A stretch of 64,000 nucleotides of DNA. Source: Liolophura sinensis. Its lineage: Eukaryota; Mollusca; Polyplacophora; Chitonida; Chitonidae. This document shows, in pieces, positions 21,686 to 33,355 of the stretch. The stretch is from the NCBI RefSeq assembly GCF_032854445.1, contig NC_088306.1, forward strand, positions 28,117,764 through 28,181,763, given 5' to 3'. Position 1 is the stretch's first letter, and each line of letters opens with the position of its first letter. Under the pieces are notes generated by a model that saw only the letters and a program-made list of their open reading frames with translations, searched no databases and had not been told where the DNA came from. The position numbers and the translations under genes are program-made.

Positions 21686-23823
21686 CCTTACAGCATGTAA
21701 TGGTGGCCATAACAACAATTCTTATTATCATGTCTTACAGCAGTTAAAATGGCTGAAATTAGGGCGTCCACAGCTGTATTGTCCTACAGGTAGATTGAGG
21801 TGTATGAAATCGGTTATTATTGGCTGTCGTTGAAAGGTTACTTTTAGAGTTGTAATGGACAAAGGACTTTCTGTGATATAACTTGTAAACCGTAAAACTT
21901 ATGTCATCCGAACATGCCAGGTATTGCGAGAAAATGTTAATTTTGACAAGAGTTGTCTTCAGTTAGGGTTTCTTGAGACCTTTTCTTATATAATCTTAAA
22001 AAGAAATCATTGGTAGGCTCCTCTAAGAGCAATGTGAAGATTGCAGTAGCAAGATACGTATACGTCATGGAGATCAGGCTTGATGGCATTGTTATTTTTG
22101 GCACTTTTATTATCACTCTGCCATGATGGGAACATCTTAAGGTTTCAGAACTTTTGTCGTAACTGTATAGTATGTCACAGAACCTTGACTGTGCATATTT
22201 ACCTGTGGCAAATGCAATTTATTAATTATGATTTGCCCAGCAGTTTTTTTTTTTTTTTGAATTGTTTGAATGAGCATGTTCAGGTGCATTTGTATGCATG
22301 AGTATGTGGACTTTTCTGAATTTTGTCATTAGTTACTAAATGTTTTTGTGCCTGATACAATAATCTTGCACAGCCTTGTAGGTGTACAGTAGTACATGTA
22401 ATTGTCATTTAGATTTATTTTACAAGTTAACAATCAGTGCTCTGAGCAGTCCCTGAATCTGACAACCCCAAATACTGTTTGTCTGGTGTTGAGACATTTA
22501 TTCTGGTAGAAATCTGGAGGGACCATGATGGGTGAAATTTGAGAAGCCCCAGCCTCTCAGACACAATGGCCTGGACGTGTCTGCTTGACAACAGTGAGGC
22601 GCATGAATGCAGCTGCCAAAGTTTTACCTGATACACACCTGCACCACCGAAACACACCTGGCAGCCTGCTTTACAAAATAGCAAATGGTGCAAGAAATCT
22701 TTGGCTGACTCAGTTGTGGTTTCGTTTTGCATCAATGCTTGAGCTAGCCATTATGTGCTTTAAAAAATACTGGACCCTCTACCACTGTTCAACCACAGGG
22801 TTCATATACATGAAATATTTTTCGATATGATACATATCCTCAAAACCCAATAAAATATGAAAAAACAAAACAAAAATTGCATAATGTACAAAAACATGTG
22901 TACAGTATGTGCATGTAAATATGTGTATCAGAAATGGAAAGGAAGCAGGAAGCATTGAAATTTGGTTTGGCTTTCTTTCAAAGCATGGGCATTTTTCTTT
23001 GACTGTATGGACATGGAGTTTTTTTATTCTTAAATGCTTTACATGGTATATACATTGTGTTTTTTTTTCCTGAATACTGTGGGTGAATTGCAGGTGTCTC
23101 TCTGTATGAGGGACATACACACTTTATGATTGAAGGACAATCAATTTATTGTTATCTTCGAACAAAAAACATGCATATGATTTGTGGCTGTGCATCTGTC
23201 TGTACTTTTCCACTTGTACATGCACACCTGTCTGCTTATTTTGTGAACTGTGTATAATTGATACCACTAACGACTGATTCAGAATTAATTGTCTTTCTGC
23301 TGTAGTTAACCTTCCAGGACAATAACATTTCGGTATTCCAACTCACATGGTAACCCTTCTGAAATTTCGTGAAACGAGTTTGATATTTTAAAAAGGCCCT
23401 CTACAAAGGGAGGCAACTCGTGTAACTCCTGAAACAACAATGCCCTCAACCTTCCTGATTAACAATAGCAGTGCAGATATGTCATGATTAATTGTAGTGC
23501 TTTTTAAAGAGACTGTAGAGGGCACTATTGTGTATATATTCATGAATTTCATACCAGATTTGCTTTCTTTTATAAAGGGCAGGCAAACCCCATTGAGAAG
23601 TAGCTCAATCCCTATCAAATACATTAATACATATAAACGTTTAAATAAACGAGAGGTGTCAGGTAAAACTTGTGACATCATTTGTTTGTAATCAAGCGCT
23701 TCTTTCCAAAGGCTGTGCAAGCCTTAATTTGTTTCCACTCCATTGTACATAGACAATGTATATGGTATATGGTATGCACTGCCTGCCAGATATACCAATA
23801 GTTTGTCAAGCCGTGTATTTCAG
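21686..23823 (+). other. Intron, nothing recognised
   Basis: No exon of the alternative type and no repeat family found. Poly-T runs at 22243-22258 and 23061-23068. Confidence 0.45.
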
Positions 23824-24112
23824 ATGCACACTGCATTTACCTGGTAAAAACAGTTAACAGATGCACACGGCATTTACATGGTAAAAACAGTTAACAGATA
23901 CACACAGCATTTATGTGGTAAGAACAGCTGACAGAGGCACACGGCATTTACGTGGTAAAAACAGTTAATAGATGCACACTGCATTTACATGGTAAAAACA
24001 GTTAACAGATGCACACAGCATTTACACGGTAAAAACTGCTGACAGATGCACACGGCATTTACACGGTAAAAACAGCTGACAGATGCACACGGCATTTACA
24101 TGGTAAAAACGT
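23824..24112 (+). repeat. 37-bp minisatellite, about 7.8 copies
   Basis: Unit: ATGCACACGGCATTTACATG followed by GTAAAAACAGTTAACAG. It ends about 100 bp before alternative exon 2. Confidence 0.93.
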
Positions 24113-24215
24113 TTAATTTGACTGAATTTCAGTATACATGAATTAATCAACCAACCTACCTACCTATCAATCAGTCAAGTCAATCAACCAATCATCTTTG
24201 AGGGCTTCCTTGCAG

Positions 24216-24468
24216 GCTAGAGATGAAGTACATTCACACTAAACTGAGGTGTGGCAGCGGCCTCTCCGTTGCCATGACGTTTGGTGGCAAGTCCTACTTC
24301 CTGGCAGCTTGTCTCGTTGTTGTTTTTGGACTGGGACGACCAGTGCTCGCTGAGTGGGCATTCGTCTGCATCAGGTTCTTCGAACTTCTCCAGCTCACGT
24401 TCGGGAAATATATTATGAGCGCCATCTACTGGCTGGCTGAGACAAAGATAAGCGTGCAGAGACTTTTA
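24216..24468 (+). CDS. ABCC4: Alternative TM5-TM6 exon 2 of 7
   Basis: A 253-bp exon with acceptor GGGCTTCCTTGCAG and strong donor GTAAGT, phase 2 to 0. One base completes Arg, then 84 codons start LEMKYIHTKLRCGSGLS. A first hydrophobic helix (about residues 27-42, with YFLAACLVVVFGLG) is followed by a short loop and a second (about 45-75). The exon ends WLAETKISVQRLL. The leading E-x-K, the (A/G)-E seven residues before the final Arg and the Arg-Leu-x end are shared with the other versions. The rest is strongly diverged from exon 1. Position 368 (human numbering) is Tyr and 375 is Trp, both bulky aromatics. Confidence 0.88.
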
Positions 24469-24739
24469 GTAAGTCACACCACTTTTATGTGTCACACAGT
24501 TTTTTGTTCTCATGACACACTGATCTGTTTTCTGATACCTGTTTTCATTTCCTGTTTAAGTTTATTTTATATATTTTTTATTCATATTTCTTGTGGTATT
24601 CCTTTCATAGGAAAGCTTACTGGAACTGGAACTAGTGCGACACTAGCATTAACATGCAGATTGTTATAAGTGGATATACTGTTTTCTGCAGTTTCCCTTA
24701 CCAAAGTGTATGTATATTTATGTAATATCTTGATTGCGC

Positions 24740-25015
24740 CGGGGCCTCCATGGCTCAGTCGGTTAGCGCGCTAGGGCAGCGTAATGACCCAGGAGCCTTT
24801 CACCAATGTGGTCGCTGTGAATTCAAGTCCATCTCATGCTGACTTCCTCTCCGGCCGTAAGTGGGAAGGTCTGCCAACAACCTGCGGATGGTCGTGGGTT
24901 TCCCCCGGGCTGGGCCCGGTTTCCACCCACCATAATGCTGGCCGCCGTCGTATAAGTGAAATATTCTTGAGTACGGCATAAAACACCAATCAAATTAATA
25001 AATAAATAAATAAAT
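24740..25015 (+). mobile_element. SINE family 1, full-length and well preserved
   Basis: Head GGCCTCCATGGCTCAGTCGG, TTAGCGCGCTAGGGCAGCGT, GACCCAGGAGCCTTTCACCA, B box AATTCAAGTCC, GATGGTCGTGGGTTTCCCCC, CACCATAATGCTGGCCGCCG and tail CACCAATCAAATTAATAAAT. A good reference copy for the family. Confidence 0.92.
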
Positions 25016-25284
25016 TGATTGCATCCACAAGCACTGTGCAATTCAACCTTCACTTAACATGGAGGCAATGTCAGTCCACTAGCCTGCTATAGTGATTTGC
25101 CTGCATATGACATTGAAGGTGTTTGGCAAGGTCACGTGTACAAATATAGCATGACAGATAGAACTGTATTGTCATGATTATAGTCTTCATCACCATTTCT
25201 TGTGTACAGGAGTGTAACATGCTACAAGTGTTCATCTGCAGCAGATAGATTAATTATCCTGTGATTAAGGTTTGTAAAAATGAA

Positions 25285-26012
25285 GGAAAAAGTCCTGCAC
25301 AAGTGGAAAAGTTGACCAGTATAACTCATCAACCAGTATGACTGATCAACCGTGTTACATGTCACTGCCAGAAGTGAAAAAGTTGACCAGAATAACTGAT
25401 AAATCATGTCACGTGTCACATGTCAGTGCCACAAGTGGAAATGTTGACCAGTATAACTGATCAACCATGTCATGTCACTTACAGAAGTGGAAAAGTTGAC
25501 CAGTATAACTGATCAACCATGTCATATGTCACTCATCCACAAGCAGAAAAGTCGACCAGTATAACTGATCAACCATGTCACATCTCACTTACAGAAGTGG
25601 AAAAGTTGACCAGTATAACTGATCAACCATGTCACATGTCAGTGCAACAAGTGGAAAAGTTGACCAGTATAACTGATCCACCATGTCACATGTCACTTCC
25701 AGAAGCACAAAAGTTGACCAGTATAACTGATCAACCATGTCACATGTCAGTGCAACAAGTGGAAAAGTTGACCAGTATGACTGGTCAACCATGTCACATG
25801 TCACTTCCAGAAGCACAAAAGTTGACCAGTATGACTGATCAACCATGTCACATGTGACTGCCACAAGTGGAAAAATCGACCACTATAACTGATCAACCAT
25901 GTCACAGCCACAAGTGGATAAGTTGACCGGTGTAACTGATCCACCATGTCACATGTCAATGCCACAAGTGGAAAAGTTGACCGGTATCACTGATCAACCA
26001 TGTCACATGTCA
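25285..26012 (+). repeat. 54-bp minisatellite, about 13 copies
   Basis: The unit contains AAGTGGAAAAGTTGACCAGT, ATAACTGATCAACCATGTCA and CATGTCACTGCCAC. The copies on the left are more degenerate and shorter. Open frames on both strands are by-products of the 18-codon period. Confidence 0.93.
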
Positions 26013-28202
26013 CAGACACATTTAATTATCAAAAAAATGTGATGTATATTTTTGGAAAATGTTCTTAGTCTGTATCTGCATGTTTATATAAACGACTAAA
26101 TTTAGTAAAACTTTGCTCTACCAGACATCCTGGCTTCCAGGGTTAAATTTGAGTTCATATTTATAATATAACTTTTAAGCCACTTAAGAATGGAACAAAC
26201 TTTGTAGCATTTAAGTTCTGTATGTATAATTTCCTGGTTTCACTCAAGGTCATTTATTGCTAATAATAATGGCACCTGGCCAAAACATATTTCAATAGAA
26301 AGCAGGATTCTCAAGCTACTTAAAAAGTATCATACATTATTATGTTGATGAGATTTCACCGAATAACATATGGAACAATGGCAATACTGTTCTAATGGGT
26401 GATATGAGTCGAGGATGCCATCTTGAGAATTTTATCCAACTACGCTGTGACGTAGCCATTACCCATTCACTCCATGAAGTGACATATGGTAACGCAGAAC
26501 TATTGTATCAGACATCATTTTGAGATTGTTTACAACGATTTAGTTACATGTAGCTGAAGGGGCATTTCACAGTATTGTGGGACAGCTCTGTATCATTTAC
26601 GGACCCCCACAAGTGTAAAATCAGTTGATATACCTGCAGCCTGCAGATGCTAAATAACGAGTGTCAATCAGTGAAAAATTCATTATGGTTTATGGGAATG
26701 ACAAGGCAGCATCTCATCGGACAGTCCTTAAAATTAATTAAATATTATGATGTAAGTTTTTTCTGTTTTTTTTTTTTTTTATAAAATGCAGTGAAAGTAT
26801 TGAAACGCCGTGTTTAAGCCAAAGTGCTTTCTCTCACGTCCGCAATAACTAGGTCAGCACTGCTTTCATTTTAACAGCCAGCACTACAAAACTGAAGCAT
26901 AAAATCCTGAGACAGTCTGACGCATAGATCAGCCTCAATGGTGCCTAGATTTATTTCCATTTGTGTCAGAATTGAGCATGAATCCAGTTGTACAACAATC
27001 CTATTGTAATTTTGTAAACACATTCTATAGGGGGTCAGAATTGCCATTACCCCAGTACAACCCCTCTGAAGGGTACAAGTGAGCGACTGAGTGCTGGGGG
27101 TTCCAAAGGCTGCAACCTGAACCAGGAATACCCTGGCCGTGCGTCCGCAGGCCACTCGTAAACTGTTTAAATGATATATTTTAGTAGGCCTACTGTATGA
27201 ACAGTTCAAGCAGTAGAAGAAATATCCTTCCAGTGTGTTGATTTCCAGAGGAAAGCTGTTTTTCATTTGGTTATCATTGTCGAACATCACAACTTCAATC
27301 TGCCGTAGGCTACTGAATAGACGGTTATATGGCCACAGAGCCCCATTAATTTTCCATAAGCGACAATGTTAACATTTAGAGCTGTAGCTCAGTGCCAAAC
27401 ATTCCGTGGCCAATAAGCTTTGGTGGATACCTGGCCCAGCCTGTGGGAAAGAAGCCACAAAAATCTTGACCTAGGTTGACCCTCAAAATCTGTACCTTTC
27501 CATGCCGGCAGCCTGGAGGCGTGCCTAGCAACACCAAGGGGACGTCACTCGCAGCCTCATTACTACCTCACACCTTGTGTCCTCGTACCCAGAACTTCAA
27601 ACTTTCATCAATAAAGCTCATACCTCCTCAAAGTTTAGACAGTTTCCAGCACTTTGATACCAGACATGCACCTGTGCACCAAAGCTTCAAAGCTTGAAGT
27701 CAGTTTTTGAGATCAGTGTAAAGCATTAAATGGTTTAGGCTTGATATCCTATGAATTGAGATTCAGTTGTTCAGGCTTTATTTATTTATTTTTTTTATTT
27801 ATTTGACTGGTGTTTGACCTAGTACTGAGGAATATGGTTCAAGCTTTAATAATATCAGTGGTAAATTGAGGTCCAAAGTTTTACATAGTTTAGGCTAGCG
27901 GGCATGCAATTATACATTTCATACTCGAGCCTTACCTGGTTTAGGCTTGTGGCCCATTTTTGCTAGTTCTAGTATATACTTTATTTCTGTCCTATAAATA
28001 TTTCCCCTTTGTGTTTGTATTCATTGTTCTCCTGTTGAATGTTGCCAAACCTTTGTTCCAAAAGACCTCAGATGTTGATTTCATAAAAAACTAGATAAGT
28101 AGGTTTGAAGGAACCTGTTGTAAAACCAATATTCACCCTCGGCCCTGGCAATATTTATACAGCTGTCTTCCATTTCCTGCTTGCCACATTTACTTGTTTA
28201 AG
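26013..28202 (+). other. Intron, nothing certain
   Basis: A 139-residue open frame on the minus strand (26871-27290) has no recognisable domain, and I do not call it a gene. There is a poly-T run near 26770 and a SINE tail fragment at 27778-27842. Confidence 0.45.
27778..27842 (-). mobile_element. SINE family 1, 3' tail fragment
   Basis: TTATTTATTTATTTTTTTTA followed by TTTATTTGACTGGTGTTTGA and a degraded GTACTGAGGAATAT: the reverse complement of the SINE tail. Confidence 0.55.
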
Positions 28203-31079
28203 GCCAGGCATAGATCGACCTTACAACTCATATCAGCTGGAGTTCGGGCGGCACAGGTCAGGGGAGGTCACTCAGTTGTTCATTTTAGTCTGACTTACGA
28301 TAATTGACAGCTGCGGGCCCAAATCATCCAGCTGTATCTAGACACTCAGTTGATCTACACTTGCTTGCATTTGCCCAGTTGAGCCCGCCAGTTGGACACA
28401 AACGCTCACACGAGCCGCAAGTCATCAAATTATGTATGTGCAACAAAACTGAATCTGATCAGGTATTATAGCTACCAGAAACTCGTGTTCACAAGGGCTT
28501 CCCCAAACCAGATCAGGTATCATAGCTACCAGAGACCCTTGTTCACAAGGGCTTCCCCAAACCAGATCAGGTAACATAGCTACCAGAAACTCGTGTTCAC
28601 AAGGGCTTCCCCAAACCAGATCAGGTAACATAGCTACCAGAAACTCGTGTTCACAAGGGCTTCCCCAAACCAGATCAGGTAATATAGCTACCAGAAACTT
28701 GTGTTCACAAGGGCTTCCCCAAACCAGATCAGGTAACATAGCTACCAGAAACTCGTGTTCACGAGGACTTCCCCAAACCAGATCAGGTATTATAGCTACC
28801 AGAAACTGGTGTTCACAAGGGCTTCCCCAAACCAGATCAGGTAACATAGCTACCAGAAACTCGTTGTTCACAAGGGCTTCCCCAAACCAGATCAGGTATT
28901 ATAGCTACCAGAAACTCGTGTTCACAAGGGCTTCCCCAAACCAGATCAGGTATGATAGCAACCAGAAACTCGTGTTCACAAGGGCTTCCCCAAACCAGAT
29001 CAGGTATCATAGCTACCAGAAACTCGTGTTCACAAGGGCTTCCCCAAACCAGATCAGGTATCATAGCTACCAGAAACTCGTGTTCACAAGGGCTTCCCCA
29101 AACCAGATCAGGTATTATAGCTACCAGAAACTGGTGTTCACGAGGGCTTCCCCAAACCAGATCAGGTATCATAGCTACCAGAAACTGGTGTTCACAAGGG
29201 CTTCCCCAAACCAGATCAGGTAACATAGCTACCAGAAACTGGTGTTCACAAGGGCTTCCCCAAACCAGATCAGGTATTATAGCTACCAGAAACTCGTGTT
29301 CACGAGGGCTTCCCCAAACCAGATCAGGTATCATAGCTACCAGAAACTCGTGTTCACGAGGGCTTCCCCAAACCAGATCAGGTATTATAGCTACCAGAAA
29401 CTCGTGTTCACGAGGGCTTCCCCAAACCAGATCAGGTATCATAGCTACCAGAAACTGGTGTTCACAAGGGCTTCCCCAAACCAGATCAGGTATGATAGCT
29501 ACCAGAAACTGGTGTTCACAAGGGCTTCCCCAAACCAGATCAGGTATGATAGCTACCAGAAACTCGTGTTCACAAGAGCTTCCCCAAACCAGATCAGGTA
29601 TGATAGCTACCAGAAACTGGTGTTCACAAGGGCTACCCCAAACCAGATCAGGTATTATAACTACCAGAAACTCGTGTTCACAAGGGCTTCCCCAAACCAG
29701 ATCAGGTATGATAGCAACCAGAAACTGGTGTTCACAAGGGCTTCCCCAAACCAGATCAGGTATCATAGCTACCAGAAACTCGTGTTCACAAGGGCTTCCC
29801 CAAACCAGATCAGGTATTGTAGCTACCAGAAACCCTTGTTCACAAGGGCTTCCCCAAACCAGATCAGGTATCATAGTTACCAGAAACTCGTGTTCACAAG
29901 GGCTTCCCCAAACCAGATCAGGTAACATAGCTACCAGAAACTGGTGTTCACAAGGGCTTCCCCAAACCAGATCAGGTATTATAGCTACCAGAAACTGGTG
30001 TTCACAAGGGCTTCCCCAAACCAGATCAGGTAACATAGCTACCAGAAACTGGTGTTCACGAGGGCTTCCCCAAACCAGATCAGGTATTATAGCTACCAGA
30101 AACTCGTGTTCACAAGGGCTTCCCCAAACCAGATCAGGTAACATAGCTACCAGAAACTCCTTGTTCACAAGGGCTTCCCCAAACCAGATCAGGTATTATA
30201 GCTACCAGAAACTCATGTTCACAAGGGCTTCCCCAAACCAGATCAGGTAACATAGCTACCAGAAACTCGTGTTCACAAGGGCTTCCCCAAACCAGATCAG
30301 GTATTATAGCTACCAGAAACTCGTGTTCACGAGGGCTTCCCCAAACCAGATCAGGTATCATAGCTACCAGAAACTCGTGTTCACGAGGGCTTCCCCAAAC
30401 CAGATCAGGTATCATAGCTACCAGAAACTGGTGTTCACGAGGGCTTCCCCAAACCAGATCAGGTATTATAGCTACCAGAAACTTGTGTTCACAAGGGCTT
30501 CCCCAAACCAGATCAGGTAACATAGCTACCAGAAACCCTTGTTTACAAGGGCTTCCCCAAACCAGATCAGGTATCATAGCTACCAGAAACTGGTGTTCAC
30601 AAGGGCTTCCCCAAACCAGATCAGGTAACATAGCTACCAGAAACTGGTGTTCACGAGGGCTTCCCCAAACCAGATCAGGTATGATAGCTACCAGAAACTG
30701 GTGTTCACAAGGGCTTCCCCAAACCAGATCAGGTATCATAGCTACCAGAAACTTGTGTTCACAAGGGCTTCCCCAAACCAGATCAGGTATCATAGCTACC
30801 AGAAACTGGTGTTCACAAGGGCTTCCCCAAACCAGATCAGGTATGATAGCTACCAGAAACTGGTGTTCACAAGGGCTTCCCCAAACCAGATCAGGTAACA
30901 TAGCTACCAGAAACTGGTGTTCACAAGGGCTTCCCCAAACCAGATCAGGTATCATAGCTACCAGAAACTCGTGTTCACAAGGGCTTCCCCAAACCCTTCC
31001 ACACAAGCGTTATGTGTAGATCGACTTTGTTTAGTTGGGTCGAGATGCTTATAGTCGCAAGTTGACTTATGCCTGGCTG
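28203..31079. mobile_element. Inverted-repeat element with a tandem-repeat interior (2.9 kb)
   Basis: The left flank GGCCAGGCATAGATCGACCT plus TACAACT matches the reverse complement of the right flank (AGCCAGGCATAAGTCAACTT plus GCGACT). Further in, TTGATCTACACTTGCTTGC (28353) again pairs with the right side (TCGATCTACAC in reverse complement, near 31015). So both flanks of the 54-bp array carry a long, interrupted inverted repeat. Target duplication and superfamily are not clear. Confidence 0.55.
28452..31000 (+). repeat. 54-bp minisatellite, about 47 copies
   Basis: The unit contains AGCTACCAGAAACTCGTGTT, CACAAGGGCTTCCCCAAACC and AGATCAGGTATCAT. The period is exact, with variation almost confined to a few sites (CTC/CTG/CTT, CAC-A/G-AGG, GTATTAT/GTATCAT/GTATGAT/GTAACAT). 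Long open frames on both strands follow from the 18-codon period. Each unit includes ATCAGGTAAC or ATCAGGTATC, a donor-like sequence. Confidence 0.98.
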
Positions 31080-31551
31080 AACACAATTAATGCCTTGTTG
31101 TGGATTAATGGCTTCATGTATCAGATACAGCTCTTGCTTCTCTCCTTCTGTAGTGTACGTGTATGTGAACAGTGAGATATATACATGCACAAATACTGCA
31201 TTTCAAATGTTGCTGTTGCAGTTTAAGCTACATGCATGTACATCCAGACATTATCAATGTTAAACGAAGAATTTCTACCAAAACTATTCTATGGAGCTTT
31301 TCAACAGAATCGCTTTTGCAGTTGCTTTTAAAGTTTGGAACCAACTTAATACTTTTTTTTATTGTCTCATCCAACACTTCAGATTGAAGTTCCATCTTGC
31401 ACTGAAAGTTTTCTTTGTTGCTCTGAAAGTTTTACTGACGAAGGAAAACTCTTATTTGACAATTAGAATTTTGTCTGACACTTAATTTGTATTTGTAGTT
31501 TACAAAACATAAGTTTTGTGTTTTACATGAAGACTCATGTATACAACCAGT

Positions 31552-31768
31552 GGAGTTTCACTCTTCACTTGATTGGAATTTCACTCTTCACTTGATTGGA
31601 GTTTCACTCTTCACTTGATTGGAGTTTCACTCTTCACTTGATTGGAATTTCACTCTTCACTTGATTGGAGTTCACCCTTCACTTGATTGGAGTTTCACTC
31701 TTCACTTGATTGGAATTTCACTCTTCACTTGATTGGAGTTTCACTCTTCACTTGATTGGAGTTTCATG
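31552..31768 (+). repeat. 23-bp minisatellite, about 9 copies
   Basis: Unit: TTGGAGTTTCACTCTTCACT plus TGA, with GAATTTC variants. Confidence 0.93.
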
Positions 31769-31867
31769 TACCTTTTTCATCTACTAGTTGTAACTTGTTT
31801 GAAACATGTTTTTTTCACATTTTAATCTTTCATCTCTGTCTTCAACCGTTTATCTCACGACTATATG

Positions 31868-31925
31868 CAACTGTTAAGTACGACGTTAAACCCTAAGCAC
31901 TCACTCACTCACTCCCTCCCTCCCT
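31868..31925 (+). mobile_element. SINE family 2, 3' end fragment
   Basis: GTTAAGTACGACGTTAAACC followed by CTAAGCACTCACTCACTCAC and a CTCCCT run matches the 3' end of the copy at 12464-12775. Confidence 0.65.
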
Positions 31926-32049
31926 CCTATATGCTCTCATCATGATGTTTGCATTTTCACAGAAGTCTCCCTTAAGTCCGTCCTAGTCTGTTACTTATGA
32001 ATATTTCACTACAGTTATTCCTGTAGTACATGTATGTGGAATTCCTATA

Positions 32050-32260
32050 TTTTAATTATTTATGTGTTTTATGCCATACTCAAGAATATTTCATCTACAC
32101 AATGGCGGCCAGCACCTCAACCATCTGCAGGTTGGTAGTAGACCTTCCCACGTACGGCTGAAGCCAGGATAAACTGGACTTGAAGTTGAACAGTGCCCGC
32201 ATTAGTAGGAGGCTCCTGGGTCATGGTGCCGTGCTGGCGTGCTAGCCCCAGAGACCCAGG
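32050..32260 (-). mobile_element. SINE family 1, reverse orientation
   Basis: The reverse complement carries the tail-to-head order: TTTTATGCCATACTCAAGAA, GGCGGCCAGCACC, ACCATCTGCAGGTTG, CTTCCCACGTACGGCTG, CTCCTGGGTCAT and GCTGGCGTGCTAGC. Internally deleted around the GGGTTTCCCCC part. Confidence 0.8.
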
Positions 32261-32390
32261 TGAAGTAAATCAGAGAAACCTTTCATGTACTGGTTCCTGA
32301 GTCAAGGTTTGGTAAGGAACTTTTAATTGAATGGCAAGATCTCTGAGTCCCTAAAACGAAATTCTTTGACTATTAAATCAAATATTGCAG

Positions 32391-32646
32391 ATGTGAGCTG
32401 AAGGTCGTCCTGATCCTACGAACCATTATTGGCATTTTCTTGGAAATAGGACTGTCCTCAGGCATCAAGATTATACTGGCTAGCATTATCATCTGTTATA
32501 CAAGCGGATTGAATCAACCCCTGTATGCAAAGACCATTTTTATCACCTACGCCTTTTTGCGTCCTCTTCATTATTCTGTTGCTTTCTTGATGCCACTTCT
32601 TGTGTCACATTTGGGGGAAATAAACGTGACCAGTCACAGGATAAAG
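32391..32646 (+). CDS. ABCC4: Alternative TM5-TM6 exon 3 of 7
   Basis: A 256-bp exon, the longest of the set, with acceptor AAATATTGCAG (poor pyrimidine tract) and weak donor GTTTGT, phase 2 to 0. One base completes Arg, then 85 codons start CELKVVLILRTIIGIFLEIG. TM5 spans about residues 22-42 (SSGIKIILASIIICYTSG). TM6 is in about 49-72 and ends MPLLVSHLGEINVTSHRIK. It has the leading E-x-K, the G-E and the final Arg-Ile-x typical of the set. The SxxxKIILAS segment recalls SASKIIVF of the canonical exon. Positions 368 and 375 (human numbering) are Leu and His. Frame and both splice sites are intact. Confidence 0.87.
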
Positions 32647-33264
32647 GTTTGTATTTTAATTTTTAGATTTGAGGAATCCGATGTTGATTTGAAGTGCCAC
32701 TTAATTGAACAGTATTTAATGGAACAAGTGATGTCACATAAGGTTTCTGCTGATTATCACACCTTAAACCGCTACATTTTATCATTCAGAATGCACATAC
32801 ATATAAATCTATGAGTGCATTCGCAGATTTGAAACAAATTATTTCAGGCAAAAAGTATAGATGTGACGTAATTGTTACCTTCTTGGTCACAACTGATAAC
32901 TATGGAATCCGATCTTTGAACACAATTTTACTCAGTGAGAAACATTCTAGAAAAATGAATCCAACTATTTTCCTGGACAGTTTTTAATGGTCTTTCATCT
33001 GATATATACTTCCTTGTATAGTGGTTTTTGCCTTTAATTAACCACTGTCGTAGATATTGATGTGCCTGCATGTGCTGATATTATCCTGGGTAATAGAATC
33101 ATGTCCGGGTATGAAATGCACACATCACACATAATAGGGATATCTTTTGGTCTCTTTGGCACACAGATCTTTCCTTATGTGAATCATGCTGTTCACAATT
33201 AATTTTAAGAAATTTGTAATCCTGACGTTGTGATTTTGATGCGTCAAAGTGTTGCACAGTGTCC
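32647..33264 (+). other. Intron, nothing recognised
   Basis: No exon or repeat recognised before the SINE fragment at 33265. Confidence 0.5.
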
Positions 33265-33355
33265 TCTCACCAATTATAATAATGTCTGCCGTCGTATAAG
33301 TGAAATGTTCTCGAGTATGGCGTAAAATACTAATTAATTAAATAAATAAATTAAT
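33265..33355 (+). mobile_element. SINE family 1, 3' fragment
   Basis: CTCACCAATTATAATAATGT, GCCGTCGTATAAGTGAAATG, TTCTCGAGTATGGCGTAAAA and an AATTAATTAAATAAATAAAT tail. The 98-bp array starts right after it. Confidence 0.75.

Noticed and set aside
26871-27290. 139-codon open frame on the minus strand
   Set aside because: No recognisable domain or signal, inside an intron of the opposite strand, codon use unremarkable. Could be chance in AT-balanced sequence.
28837-31006. Long open frames on both strands (up to 443 codons) in the 54-bp array
   Set aside because: The period is a multiple of three and no stop occurs in the unit, so open frames are automatic. Several overlap on both strands, and the sequence is internally repetitive without a domain or splice context.
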